In this document: positions 47,501-57,433 of the stretch, in pieces
Layout of the letters: every line of letters starts with the position of its first letter
How positions within the stretch are numbered: the first letter of the stretch is position 1
DNA from: Dryococelus australis
Lineage: Eukaryota; Arthropoda; Insecta; Phasmatodea; Phasmatidae
Assembly: GCA_029891345.1 (NCBI GenBank)
Contig: CM057006.1
Coordinates: forward strand, 45,915,056 to 45,979,055
Reading direction: 5' to 3'
DNA length: 64,000 nucleotides
The notes under the pieces: model-generated
What the model was told of the DNA's origin: nothing
The model's database searches: none
What the model saw: only the letters and a program-made list of their open reading frames with translations
Made by a program: the position numbers and the translations under genes

Positions 47501-50500
47501 TGATAGTGCATATCAGCCCGGATTTTAAAAACATGTCTATGTAAAGCATACTTTTGCGCCATGCAACACTAGGTGACAAAGCCTAAAAAGGCGAAAAAAA
47601 CGGCCAAATTTAAAACCTGGGAAAAGTAAGCTCGAAATTTTCACTCATTTGACCAGCAATGGATACGCATTGCTCAGCAGTGAACTTGGTGCAACTCTTG
47701 ACGTGTTATTAACAGCATTTTCTGGTGATTGACTGTTATATAAATTCGTGTTTTTCAGGGTAGATTTTCTGGAAGCAATTTTCGCCCCGTCTATAGATGA
47801 CGAATGTTTACAAGACATCGTGACGATTCTCAACTTGGATCAGCGTTTTACAGGTTTCAACACCCATTTTTGTGGTCTGCTAAAAGGATACTCCAGTAAG
47901 TACTGTTTAGTTTTTTAAAGTTCAATTATCGGTTAACGCGTCAAAACATTTGGGCCATTGCCGAGGGTCTCCACGATTCTGCAGATGTTTTAATGACTTT
48001 ATCGCCTTAATATTTATGTTGGTTACCAGTTTGAATTAATTTATCAGATAATTTAAAAAAAAAAAAAAACTTAATCACTGTGGGGCTGTAATTGAAATAT
48101 TATTTTACATTAGTGCAATTCACACTTTGTAATTCGTACTTCACATTACATCCTATATCCTTCTATTCTGCAGTACCTGCTCGGGTACATACACGTTATG
48201 TTGTTCGCAGCTATACTAGTAGTGCAAGGTCCCAGCCAGTTGCAAATTGTCGTAACACTCCAGAATGCCCGAGGAAGCGTATGGAACGTAAGGCTGACCC
48301 AGATCAGCTGCCAACAGGCTGTTCTGCAAGGTACGTTTACTGTCACGAATAGTTAAGGAATTTTCAAAGATCTACTTGGGTGAGCGAAGAGATTTTGGCG
48401 GCTCTTGACATCGAGGTCTTGAGAGCCGACGAGGGTGAGTCTGGAGCAACGCCGGAATGAAAGGACGAGGGAAACGGGAGAACCCCGAGAAAACACGTCG
48501 ACCAACGGCATCGTCCGGCACGATTACCACATGAGAAAATCCGGTGTGACCCGGCCGGGGATGGAACCCGGATCGCCTTGGAGGGAGGCGAGCAGGCTAA
48601 CTGCTCAGCCGCCGTGGCCCCCTTTAATATTAATATCAACTGCTACAAATTAATCCAACTACAATTTCAGTAATAATCTTATCGATTATACGAAACATCA
48701 CGTTTCCGCCGAAGGCGCATTGTAAAATAATTGAGGTAAAATTCCCTTACATGGAAGAAGAGCTAATTACCTCTACATGTAAGGTAATATAACCTTTTAA
48801 ATGTAGAGTAAATTAAAATAACAAGTAATGTACTATTCCCTAATCGTATATTGTATAATAAAATTATATTAAAAAATACCCCGGAGTATTAGCAACTGAT
48901 ATTTTCTTCTTTACCTATACCTATAGTAACCGATACCTCAACGTTAAAATCCTCGACGTTTGCTGGAGGCTGGGCGCGAAGTATGGTCTTCTATCACGAC
49001 AGGCCGATGCGCTGTCCATTCCACCACGACGACAGTGTGACAGCATCAGTGATTATTAGTATATTAAAAGATTGTTTCTTCCGCCCGTCCCCCCACTTAG
49101 CTGTTGAGAATGCTGAAAAGATGCACTCGTCGTAAGGTAATTTCACCATCCATGTATGGGATTTTCCACCACCATGTACGGGAATTTTAATCCGTAGTGG
49201 GGCAATTTTACCTTACTTGTAAGGAAAACTATGTTTCCCCCACAAGTTTGCGAATATTGCCTTACGCTTGTCAGGTAAATTTTTCCATTATTTTTAACAG
49301 TGCGGGTGTAAAATGCCCTGCTCGTACAGCCAGCACCCCGACAAGTTGCCGTATTTCTGCTGGTGTCTGTGGCACCCGTCAGTAGTATTTCCGACGGTCG
49401 CGCGATCTTCAGCCATTGCAGGTCAGTTTTTCTTATCTTTTCCACCCATCTTTGACGGGCGCAGGGGTGAGCAACCGCCTTCTGACGTAATTGCTTGGAA
49501 CTTTAAAATGCACTTCGAAATGAAACGCAGGGCGGTGGATACATGTTTGTTTGCCTTCGAGGGTATGGTTATAAATTTAAAATACCTTACAAAATTTTTT
49601 ATAAGAAATACTTATTACATTAAACAGTCTGAATATTTGTATTGTATCTACCCGAAAGAATATGACAAACACTCAGAGAAAAGTAGTGTATTGCAATACC
49701 TGCTGTGCTCACCGACGGTGCAAACAAAATCGCTATATTTTCTAAAATTGTGCAATTTTACGTTTAATCTTGTTGTGCTAGTCGTGCATGATGTGCGAAA
49801 TAAAATATTATTTGCCCTGAATTTTTTAATTTGCGTAAAAGATCGGCCACGTAAGTCATTTTCTCATTATTCGCTCCAAGGGTCCAATGTTTATTTATGT
49901 ACACCGCCATACAGGAAAAATTCTTTCGCCAAAATATTACTCCCCAAAAAATTTGCCTCCGAATACGAAAAATCTTGATGTTGAGTTGTCACTTCAAAAT
50001 GTGCCGCACAGAAGGTTCGACAGACGACGAACACTGAATCACTGTCGATTGCCGGACGGACGACTGACGGGTTCGATGAACCAACCTCCATGTTCGTTGG
50101 AGTCCGTCTGGCGTACTCCTTCAAACTCTAAAACTGGACTCACTACCACCCGTTACACCCTTCAGTCGCCCGTCCGTCCGTCCATCCGTCCGTCAGTCAG
50201 TCATCCGTCTGTATTTTCGTCCGTCAGTTGAAAGCGACTCAACAATCCGTCTTTATTCGATCCTTCTGTCCGGCAACATTCCAGCGTGACAACTTAACAT
50301 CGCGATCTTTCTTTCGTAGATGGTATATTTTGATGGGAAATACATTTTGAAGAAAAATATTTTGGGAAATAATTTTATTTAGTGATAAAAATGTATACTG
50401 AATTCTTGTTTACGTTTTAAATTCCTAAATTTACCACCAAGATAATAAACACATGTCCACCGCCTTGCATTTTATTTCAAAGTGTGTATTCGCGTCTACG

Positions 50501-52815
50501 GAATGTCGTCAGAAGGCGGTGGCCCACGAGTCGGTCCGCTGAAAGTTAAAGTTTGAGATATATTTGACGGATTGGCGGACAGGAAAAAAAAAAGTTGCCC
50601 TGCGACTGGTCGAAGATCACGCGACCGCCTGACGGACGGGCGACTGACGGATGCGACGGATGGTTGTGAGTTCGCCTTAACGTTCAGTGAATCACGAATT
50701 GTGACTTCTCTGCATGGCTCAAGAACAAGCTTAGCAATGGTCCCTTACACAGGAGAGTGCACTTTTTTTTTTCGACTATTTTAAAGGCCATCCTGTGTAT
50801 AGTTACTGTTTACTCGGCTATAGCAGCGTGTTTCTCTGTGCCACAGGCAATGTTTCAAAAAACACATTCAGCTGACTGCCAACCTGCCCAATGTTTCAAA
50901 ACAAAACATTTTCCCACGAAAACGACTGTACACAGTTATGTATATATGTAATGCACTAGTTCGTGGAATCAAGTATAGCGCCATGAAATAAAGACATTTT
51001 CTTATGATACGAAACTATGGGCGTTTAAAAAAAAAGGAGCAGCCGAGGAGGGAAAAACATTAAACCATGACAATATGCTGAAGAGACACTGGTGAAGGTT
51101 GCGGAAATTCTGGCCTGGGTTCTCTATGTCGACAATGTCGTGGGTGGAGCGAATATCCCATAAACCAAGTAGGACATATTCATATGAACACCGACATTTC
51201 ATTGGTTAGTAACTTAAATTCTAAGATTTTTATGCTTTTTTCTTTACTTTAAAATTTTACGATTGCATATTATAATATTTTAACATTACTAAAACGCATA
51301 ACACAGGTCTTTCCTTATTGCTCATCGCGCCCTTGCCTTTAAAGTCTCCCGCATTTGCTACAAGCTGGTGGACGAAAAATGCATGTAATCTTGGGTGCGC
51401 GGAATTTGCAACAAACCTTTTGATATGTGACGAAATAAGGTTTCTGCTCGTTAGAATCCAGTTTCATAGTAAACGGGAGTAAAAGTCAATTTCCTACTGA
51501 AGAGTGGATACAAAGAAAAATTTTACTACGCATTGCCGATATCGATATCCACGCAATTTAAAATATTGTATTTCTAAGGTTTATTTTACAGCAGACGTCA
51601 CGAATTTCACGTGAAATGTCCATAAAAAAGAGTTTTTTTTTTTCCATGCTTGTTCCTGTACTATTAAGTTTCCGAGGATTTTGCCGTGCTCTATAAAACT
51701 ACGTTATTTTCAAGGGTGTAACAATTCAGACGTAACGACCGTAGACTAAAGATGAGGTAGACCGCTTATTCGCCTTCTGCGCATGTACCTAACATTGATC
51801 TACCCCAGTCATACACAACTGTCAAAGTCACATGGTTAACAGTGATAAATTTTCGTTTATGTCTTAATTTTTAAATGACAAGCACTATTATATGAATAAA
51901 ATACTTTTACCAATACGAATTTTATGAAACTGCATTACAAATCATTTGTTTAAAAAATAAGTTTTCTAAAATTAAAACCATGCCGTTTTCGCTAGACGTG
52001 TTGGCAGAAAAGCAGTTCAATGTTGGGACACGGAGATTGGTTGTGCGCAGCCCGCGAGATCGGTCTACCCCATATTTAGTCTATGGTAACGACCATTCGT
52101 GTTATTGCAGAAGAGGACGCATGCGGGATAAGCAACTCTGTTCAGGACCAGGAAGGAACCGCAAGCAATAGGAAAGCGGCCAACGACAGGTTCCTCGTGG
52201 ACGACGGAAACGACACACTGACCGAACGACGGAGCATTTTGACAGAATCGCCTGGCAACGGCATTAGCGGGAAGCTAGCACTTCCTCAACTGCTGAGGGG
52301 TGAATTCAAAAAGCCGACACTCCTGAAGAAAACGAGTATTTCCGAGATTTTCGAGGTACGTACGTAGATATAACTGGAACAAAAGTTACGAGAAGCTTTG
52401 TTTCACAAATTTTTGCGGAGAAATTCTGAAAGCGGTATCGTCTGAGCGTACTAATGGGGACGTCACAACTGATCTCTCTCCGTGTTCATAAAAATCTAAA
52501 ATTTTCATGCTAAGACAAAAGACATTTTGCACTACCATGAAAAAGGGAAGAAGCGATGAATTAGCACCTGACCGCTTTTGCGTTTGTGTTGTTATGATTT
52601 GACTATATTCTATTCCAGTTGCTCTCTTTGATATCTGCCTCGCGCCTGACGATTTGACAACACCGCCACGTACCTCATTCGCAATTGGAGTTATTGTGTG
52701 GTTGTGTGCTTGTGTTTTTGAGAATATAATTAAGCATTATCGAAAAGTCTGTAAGAATTACAGATAATTTATTTGGTACCGTGTTGGAATCCAGAATTCT
52801 CTTCACGTAATGCGG

Positions 52816-52875
<60 letters not shown>

Positions 52876-55800
52876 ACAGCTGTCATAAAACCCTTCCGTT
52901 CTATGACTAGTCATTTGAACGGTATAGGCGAGGGCTCCTGGAACACGAGGAACCAGGAAGGAGCAGGAATCCCGCCTTATACTACAGGATACCAGACCCG
53001 TATCCTTTAATTTTTGGCACGTCAGCGTAAATTATTTGATAAGACGTGAGATTTAAATTTTTTTGTGAAATATGATTGGGCCAATCATGCTGCATTACGT
53101 AACGACTGTAACTCGCGCCTGAGTTTCCTGTAGAACGACATTGCCAGAGACTCCTCGAAGACGTCCCCGCTCGATATTCGACGTTGGTTCTGATTTCAAC
53201 ATGACGGCGCAACTCCTCACTTCTCTCGTTACGTCCGAGAGCATTTGAAACGGAGAGCAATGGATTGGCCGCGGTGGACCCAATTCGTGGCCTGCTCGTT
53301 CTTCCGACCTCACCCAACATGATTCTTTTTGTATGGCGTTTGAAGATCCGGGTGTATGGAATTGAAATCAATCGGAGGAATAGCTCCTCTTTTGGACGCT
53401 TACAACTGCTTTCTATCAACAGCATATGCTTGGGAGTCTTTCAATGTGTAAGTTAGGCAATGGGAGAGCTTGTACTGAAACATGAGGCTTTATTTTTTAA
53501 TAGTTTTGTTTAAAGTATTACAGTTAATTCGAAATGCAATGGTATCATTCTCAATTATATTAAAATGTGCCTCTATTATAATTTTCCGTCCTATGGTCAT
53601 CTAATGAAACATGGCGCTTTCGATCTCATCCAGCATCCCTAAAAGCTAGAATGTTAAATTTTGTTACCGCCGGTATAATATTTGCTTGTTTAAAATTTTC
53701 ATCACTGGAATTAGTCGAAAACAAGGATGTACCCGTAACTTTCAAACGGTCGTGATGATAAAGTTCCTGGTGGAACCGGCGCTGGCCTCGCCAAACCTCC
53801 CCTCTAGGTGGCCGATACCTATTAAAAGGTCATACCTAGAGCACTTATTTCTAACCGTTACTTTAACTCCCGCAAAGCAAAAACTAACAATATTTGGACG
53901 GCTCGTAACAGCGAGGTCTTAAGAGCCAATAAGGATGTTTGAGATAGTATGGAGCAGCGCTGGAATGAAAGAGCGGGGAAACTGGAGATCGTCCGGCACG
54001 ATTCCCACACGCGACTATCCGGGAGTGGCCAGGCCAAAATTTCAGAATTTAAAAGAATAATTTCGTATTTGAAAAAAGTACATCTAAAAAATTGGGTTTG
54101 GCTGTGTTGGGGACGGCCGTTTGCTTTGCGTGAATACGTCTACGTTGACGCGATCGGACGCCTTGATGTTTATTTTACGTTCCGGTACCGCTTCACTCAT
54201 TAATTTGGGGTTTTATGGGTATCACTGGATTGCGTTTGAGATTCTCTTTCCAACCTTATACGATATCTGTATTTCGACATGGCCTTTTGAAGAGTATAGG
54301 CCGAAATTGTGTTAAGTTTTCTGAATTTTTACATTAAACGCAAACAATTTCACCATAACCACGCCACTTAAATGTTTTTATACACGCAATCGATTGATCT
54401 TGACGAGAGCTGTCGATTGAAACTTAAACGAGCGTCGTAGCTTCTCCTAGTCAAAAGTTAACTACTCATAAGTTATGATACGCAGCGAACCAAACTCAAA
54501 ATTGCGGCGAGCGATGCTTCGCAGTCCTCACTCAACATAACATATCCTTTGGCAATCGAGTGGTGCAATTGAAATTTTAATGTAGCCAATAGATTTGGAG
54601 CTGCAATGTCAAACTGTATCCCCGATTTTTTGTTACCACCGGATTTTCTGGATTGCCTCCCACCATGGTTACAAATCGAAAGACGTATTCACGTCAAGAT
54701 TGTCGGACCCGGTTTGGCGCCCAGGGATGTGGAGACAGAATGTCGCCAGGCAGGACTGGCGATGTGGAGACAGGTGATGTTGAATGTCGACAGGACTCGC
54801 GCCAGGCGGGGGATGACGAGCTGCTGCAGAAGATCATCGGCGGGGCCCAGAGCAGCCCTCACCAGTTCCCCTGGATGGTTGTGCTCCTGTTGGACGGCTC
54901 GCTGCACTGTGGGGGATCGCTCATCAACAAGCTGTGGGCGCTCACCGCCGCCCACTGCACCGTCCTGTGAGTACGATTCTGCTCCACATAACTAGGGGGC
55001 CGCGGTGGTGTAGTGGCTACACCACTCGCCTCCCACCAAGGCCAACCGGGTTCTATTCCCAGCGGGGCAGCCCCCAGATTTTCGCAAGTGGTAATCGTGC
55101 CGGACGATGCCGCTGGTCGACGGGTTTCCTCGGGGATCTCCCATTTACCCCCGCCCTTGCATTCCAGCGCTACTCCATACTCACCTCGCTTCAACCTCCA
55201 CGGCTCTCTCAAAACCTCGATGTTAAGAGCAGTTTAAAATATCTTCACACACTCACTCACTCCACGTAACTAGGGACAAGGATGGACTCCAAAGCATAAA
55301 ACAGACACTTCGTCCTTCTGCCCTTTTCAGTATAGTGCTGTGAAAAATTATCCGTATCTTTCCTCCTTGAATAGCATAATAATCACTCACAACCGTCAGG
55401 TGGCGGTAAGAAACTACTGGTAAAAGATGATAAAGAGATGTGTGGTGTGTAAATAGCAAATCTCTCAGACTTTTATTTATATTTTACTAACCCAAAATAT
55501 TATTACAATAATTACCATTACTTGAGCCCAAAAGGGCATGCATGAGTTCAAATTTAACCGTTTTTTAAAAATGTTGTTTAAAAGATTAAACACAAAAACT
55601 ACACAATTCGCAATGAAACCCCTTGAAAAGACTACGTTAAAATAACTACATTAAAAAACAATATAAAATCATTACATAAATTTTTTTTTAGGTTCCTTCC
55701 CCTAATCTAACTCTACTATTTTAGATTTGAGTTGAGTTGTGTCCTCCAAAGTCTGTCCTAGGTCCCAGAGATGCCCTGCCTATTATAGAACTTGCCGCTT

Positions 55801-57433
55801 GTGCCTGGTGCCCCAGTCTGGGACAGGTTGGATGGCGTACGTGTTTGACACGACCTCGCCTCCATGACTCACCTTGTGATGACCCTAGTGAGCCTGCCTA
55901 GTGTCAGGTGCGCGCCTCCGGCTGCGGGCCGTTCCTTGGGTTGTCATCCGTGTAGAGGAAAGTGTACACCCATTAGTTGTATCAGAAACTTCTTGCTCTA
56001 TTTTGTTTTTACCGCACACAGCTATAACAAAGATACGTCACCGGAGTAAAAAATTAATCAAATAATTCAATACAGCGCCAGATGCTTATTCTTAAGATCT
56101 ACCCTTCCCCATTCCCCCTCAGCAAACCGAAGTTCCGTGCACTCGCAGCAACATGGCTGGAAACAGGCTCTGTTATAGCCTATGGCTGCAGAGATGGGCC
56201 GCTGCGAGGTAGCGCCGCATTAGAATTGGACATATGTCCTCGGGGACATATGTCTAATTAATCATTTAGGTTACTTATTAATCTTCCTTTTCTAAAGTCT
56301 TGCCATCTACTCCGGTATATGTATAAGCCAGTTGGTGTTAGCACTGCTAACACCTATTGGAAGCTCATTTCTGTTATTTTTTAGTTTCAGGGTCTACTGG
56401 GGAGTTATGTGCAAGCATCACTCTTGTTAAGCCAGCGCAAATCCAATCTAAGTCACAAGAACGCACCCACTCTATTAGTTTTTCATCCCTACTAATAAAG
56501 AGAATGTTTTCCATGCACTCTGTTTCGTGTAGCATTTCTCTAATGCATGTAACAATTTTGAATTATTTCCTATCGAAAGGGTATTTACGGTCCTACGCCG
56601 GTTTTTCCCTCTCTCTTCTAAACTATAGGTTAACTATAGGTACACTCGGTGAGATAGTCCTGGCTCCAGATGCGGTCATGACTACCCAATCCCTCTCTGC
56701 CGCGACGCATATCTCATTGCATGATTTCCCTCCCATTTAGGCGTAATGGGTTCGCCATGAGACACATTTAGCTCCCGTCCTACCTCGGGCTTACACTTAA
56801 CACTTAGAAATAGGGTAGGTCAGGGAACGATATCCTTAAGAATTCAGCATAAACACATTATTCTGTTGTAACGATATGTTTTCTTACAGTAAATATTCGT
56901 TTAACATAATTAAACAACCAAATATTTGTTTGACACAAAGAAAATTGTTTTAAATAAGTTATTTGGCTTTGTGAAGAAATTTAAATCATTTTGAGGAACT
57001 GAGGCTTTGTTGTACCAACAAAATATCGTTTAGCTGAAACAAACGCCACGCAAACAAATATATTTGGTTCGCTGAAACAATCATTTTTCACAGAGCAAAA
57101 AAATTGAATACCACTTTCAAAGGATCAAGTGTTGTTAGCCTCAGTCCAATTTATCGGTGAACTGCCAGTAGCTCGAGTGGCGTGTGCATGTGTGCGTGTT
57201 TGGTGTTGTCAGAACTGGAAGCGTGGTTCCTGCGATAGCGAGGCTGCAGGTGGCGGTCGGAGCGCACAACCTCAGTGACCCGGATGATCCGAGGAGGGCG
57301 ATCCGGTTCGTCTCCAACGTCGTGCGTCACCCGGAATACCACGGCGTCAACAATGACATCTCCCTCGTCCGACTGAGCGAACCGGTTCGCTACAGCAGCG
57401 CCGTGCGGCCCATCTGTCTACCGAGAAATCCAG
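38407..57433 (+). CDS. CUB-domain serine protease (S1 family), catalytic Ser exon beyond the window
   Basis: Seven exons with consistent phases read as one secreted protein: 38407 (or 38419)-38550, 41249-41381, 47759-47895, 48229-48330, 52111-52355, 54794-54966 and 57213-57433. Order of parts: a Cys-rich N-terminal module ending in a CC pair, one CUB domain, a polar linker with a single Cys, then a trypsin-fold domain with the activation site K-IIGG, TAAHC (catalytic His) and NNDISLVRL (catalytic Asp). The GDSGGP exon is not found up to position 64000, and the last donor leaves phase 1, so the gene continues. The signal peptide exon is not identified. Such proteins are extracellular zymogens; the substrate cannot be inferred. 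Introns are up to 6.4 kb and filled with transposons. A two-gene alternative (CUB protein plus protease) cannot be fully excluded, but the phases favour one gene. Confidence 0.72.
38706..39050 (+). mobile_element. MITE family A copy with internal loss, nested in a GTGTCCGAATT element
   Basis: CACGGTAAAATAAGCACTTT to TTATCGTGAACAGGCTTTAT. It lacks the middle A-run section. It lies just after the terminus GGACCGTGTTCGAATTGGCA of another element. Confidence 0.82.
39112..39700. mobile_element. Family G MITE, inner long copy
   Basis: TTTCAGACCGTGTCCGAATT at the left, TTCGGACACGGCCTAAA at the right, an inverted pair of about 24 bp. The interior holds a run of about 21 A (39411-39431). No coding frame. 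Confidence 0.75.
39794..40034. mobile_element. MITE family B copy, full length
   Basis: TATAGGCTATTCACGGTAAC to TTTACTGTGAATAGCCTTTA. The interior has GACGTTAACGTTCGAGTGC and TAACTAGGGCCTC. Confidence 0.85.
40818..41198 (+). mobile_element. MITE family A copy just upstream of the first CUB exon
   Basis: AGACTGTTCACGGTAAAATG to TTGTCGTGAACAGCCTGTA. It ends 50 bp before the exon at 41249. The poly-T tract between the two serves as the pyrimidine tract. Confidence 0.88.
41249..41381 (+). CDS. Protease gene exon: first part of CUB domain
   Basis: The acceptor is a run of about 27 T followed by CCCAG; the donor is GTGAGC. With one base from the previous exon it reads KYEDCGRTANSQVAYFRNPR, YPSANRGSMNCAFSLV and NNTCGVR. 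The CG...N..YF.NP.YP....C start is the classic CUB opening, with the first two Cys pairs. It ends in phase 2, and the next exon completes AGG. Confidence 0.85.
41424..41505. mobile_element. Very short family G element
   Basis: GTCCGAATTCA and its inverse TGAATTCGGAC bound about 80 bp. It resembles the ends of the family G MITEs with almost no interior. Confidence 0.5.
41508..45600. other. Long protease intron, largely featureless
   Basis: Very AT-rich. It includes a GAAT tetranucleotide array (about 42153-42204) and A-rich sequence at 44500-45050. Short open frames have no supportable function. Confidence 0.55.
42153..42204. repeat. (GAAT)n microsatellite
   Basis: About ten near-perfect tandem GAAT units. 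Confidence 0.95.
45610..45795 (-). mobile_element. Tc1-like deletion derivative, truncated
   Basis: On the minus strand it starts at the terminal repeat CACTATCTACCAAAAAG (ending at 45795, TA flank). It continues with the same internal junction as 58462-59030, then breaks off after the codons for YGMDP. The other terminus is missing. Confidence 0.85.
46300..46500 (+). mobile_element. Possible degenerate tRNA-derived SINE
   Basis: Has GGGGTCGAACCCCGG, TGGCGGACGTTGC and TTCTCCCGTTTCCCC in the SINE order, but is strongly diverged. Low certainty. Confidence 0.35.
46847..47480. mobile_element. Harbinger-like MITE, complete, inverted relative to 28748-29369
   Basis: TGGCGCGTTTACACGGCGAT to TTAAACGCGCTC, flanked by TTA on both sides (46844-46846, 47481-47483). 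The interior aligns with 28748-29369 (e.g. AACATGCAACTATCG, CCACGGGAACAA). Confidence 0.85.
47759..47895 (+). CDS. Protease gene exon: middle of CUB domain
   Basis: TTTTTCAG acceptor, GTAAGT donor. It reads VDFLEAIFAPSIDDECLQDI, VTILNLDQRFTGFNTHFCG and LLKGYS. The pattern V.FL.F.L......C..D...V, followed by .CG...G, is the CUB core. It ends in phase 1. Confidence 0.88.
48229..48330 (+). CDS. Protease gene exon: end of CUB domain
   Basis: With one base carried over it reads SPSQLQIVVTLQNARGSVWN then VRLTQISCQQAVLQ. The W.V.LTQI.C ending is the typical last strand of arthropod CUB domains. Acceptor GCAAG at 48227-48228 fits the phase, although a more upstream CAG at 48171 looks stronger but leads into a wrong frame. 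Donor GTACGT. Confidence 0.8.
48382..48621 (-). mobile_element. tRNA-derived SINE, full length
   Basis: The reverse strand gives GGGGGCCACGGCGGCTGAGC, the B box GGGTTCCATCCCCGG, GACGATGCCGTTGGTCGAC and TTTCATTCCGGCGTTGCTCC. It starts about 50 bp after the protease exon ending at 48330. Confidence 0.87.
49422..50319. other. Protease intron segment with a long open frame
   Basis: A plus-strand frame of 221 codons (49313-49978) crosses AT-rich sequence without a stop. It has no recognised motif and is unlikely to be a gene. The stretch ends in CCGT-rich tandem motifs (about 50160-50220). Confidence 0.4.
50320..50690. repeat. Dispersed repeat F, copy 2
   Basis: Partner of 36520-36890 in the same orientation, with the same GTCGTCAGAAGGCGGTGGCC and AAAAAGTTGCCCTGCGA-type blocks. 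Confidence 0.75.
51740..52085. mobile_element. hAT-like MITE, complete with 8-bp target duplication
   Basis: Terminal repeats of 24 bp (CGTAGACTAAAGATGAGG... / ...CCATATTTAGTCTATG). The flanking octamer GTAACGAC is present exactly on both sides (51732-51739 and 52086-52093). An 8-bp duplication is the hallmark of hAT transposition. The 346-bp interior has no coding frame. It inserted immediately upstream of the protease exon at 52111. Confidence 0.9.
52111..52355 (+). CDS. Protease gene exon: linker / propeptide
   Basis: Acceptor TGTTATTGCAG, donor GTACGT. The 245-nt exon enters in phase 1 and leaves in phase 0. It reads EDACGISNSVQDQEGTASNR and, later, GKLALPQLLRGEFKKPTLLK and TSISEIFE. The lone Cys (DACG) could bond the propeptide to the protease domain, as is common in S1 zymogens. 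The composition is charged and probably disordered, with no domain match. A hAT-like MITE ends only 25 bp upstream. Confidence 0.7.
52356..53764. other. Protease intron, including a (TC)n run at about 52816-52867
   Basis: Apart from the TC dinucleotide microsatellite, nothing is recognised. A 147-codon minus-strand frame (52982-53425) has no motif. Confidence 0.55.
53765..53850 (+). repeat. Dispersed repeat shared with 37665-37745
   Basis: Same order of GGCGCTGGCCTC, CAAACCTCCCCTC and GATACCTATTAAAAGGTCAT. Confidence 0.75.
53900..54036 (-). mobile_element. tRNA-derived SINE, tail part
   Basis: The reverse strand gives the body and tail only (GGCCACTCCCGGATAGTCGC, CATTCCAGCGCTGCTCC, AAGACCTCGCTGTTACGAGC). 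The tRNA-like head is lost. Confidence 0.75.
54794..54966 (+). CDS. Protease gene exon: activation site and catalytic His
   Basis: Reads DSRQAGDDELLQKIIGGAQS, HQFPWMVVLLLDGSLHCGGS and LINKLWALTAAHCTVL(split). IIGG is the new N-terminus after activation; TAAHC holds the catalytic His; the two Cys form the first loop bridge. Exon GC content is far higher than its neighbours. Donor GTGAGT is clear. The acceptor at 54793 is chosen for phase 0 but lacks a pyrimidine tract, so the true start may be slightly upstream. A SINE starts 28 bp after the exon. Confidence 0.9.
54995..55250 (+). mobile_element. tRNA-derived SINE, full length
   Basis: GGGGGCCGCGGTGGTGTAGT head, CGGGTTCTATTCCCAGCG B box, GACGATGCCGCTGGTCGACG body. 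It lies 28 bp downstream of the catalytic-His exon. Confidence 0.88.
55450..56379. other. Protease intron with an unassigned GC-rich patch
   Basis: Positions 55700-55960 are GC-rich with short frames on the minus strand and no recognised domain. The rest is AT-rich. An old transposon body is possible. Confidence 0.4.
56380..56830 (-). repeat. Repeat family D, copy 2
   Basis: The reverse complement aligns block by block with 14700-15120, e.g. GCGTCGCGGCAGAGAGGGAT and AAAAACCGGCGTAGGACCG. The 127-codon plus frame (56357-56740) is a by-product. Confidence 0.65.
57213..57433 (+). CDS. Protease gene exon: catalytic Asp region
   Basis: Acceptor TTGTCAG. It enters in phase 2 and reads ARLQVAVGAHNLSDPDDPRR, NVVRHPEYHGVNNDISLVRL, SEPVRYSSAVRPICLP and RNPG. 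NNDISLVRL carries the catalytic Asp, and R..P.CLP is the usual following strand. The donor GTCAAC at 57434 is weak but fits. The Ser exon must lie to the right of the window or in unsequenced order. Confidence 0.88.

Noticed and set aside
48092-48352. 86-codon frame over the last CUB exon
   Set aside because: It is in another frame. The CUB ending (VRLTQISC) is read from the exon at 48229.
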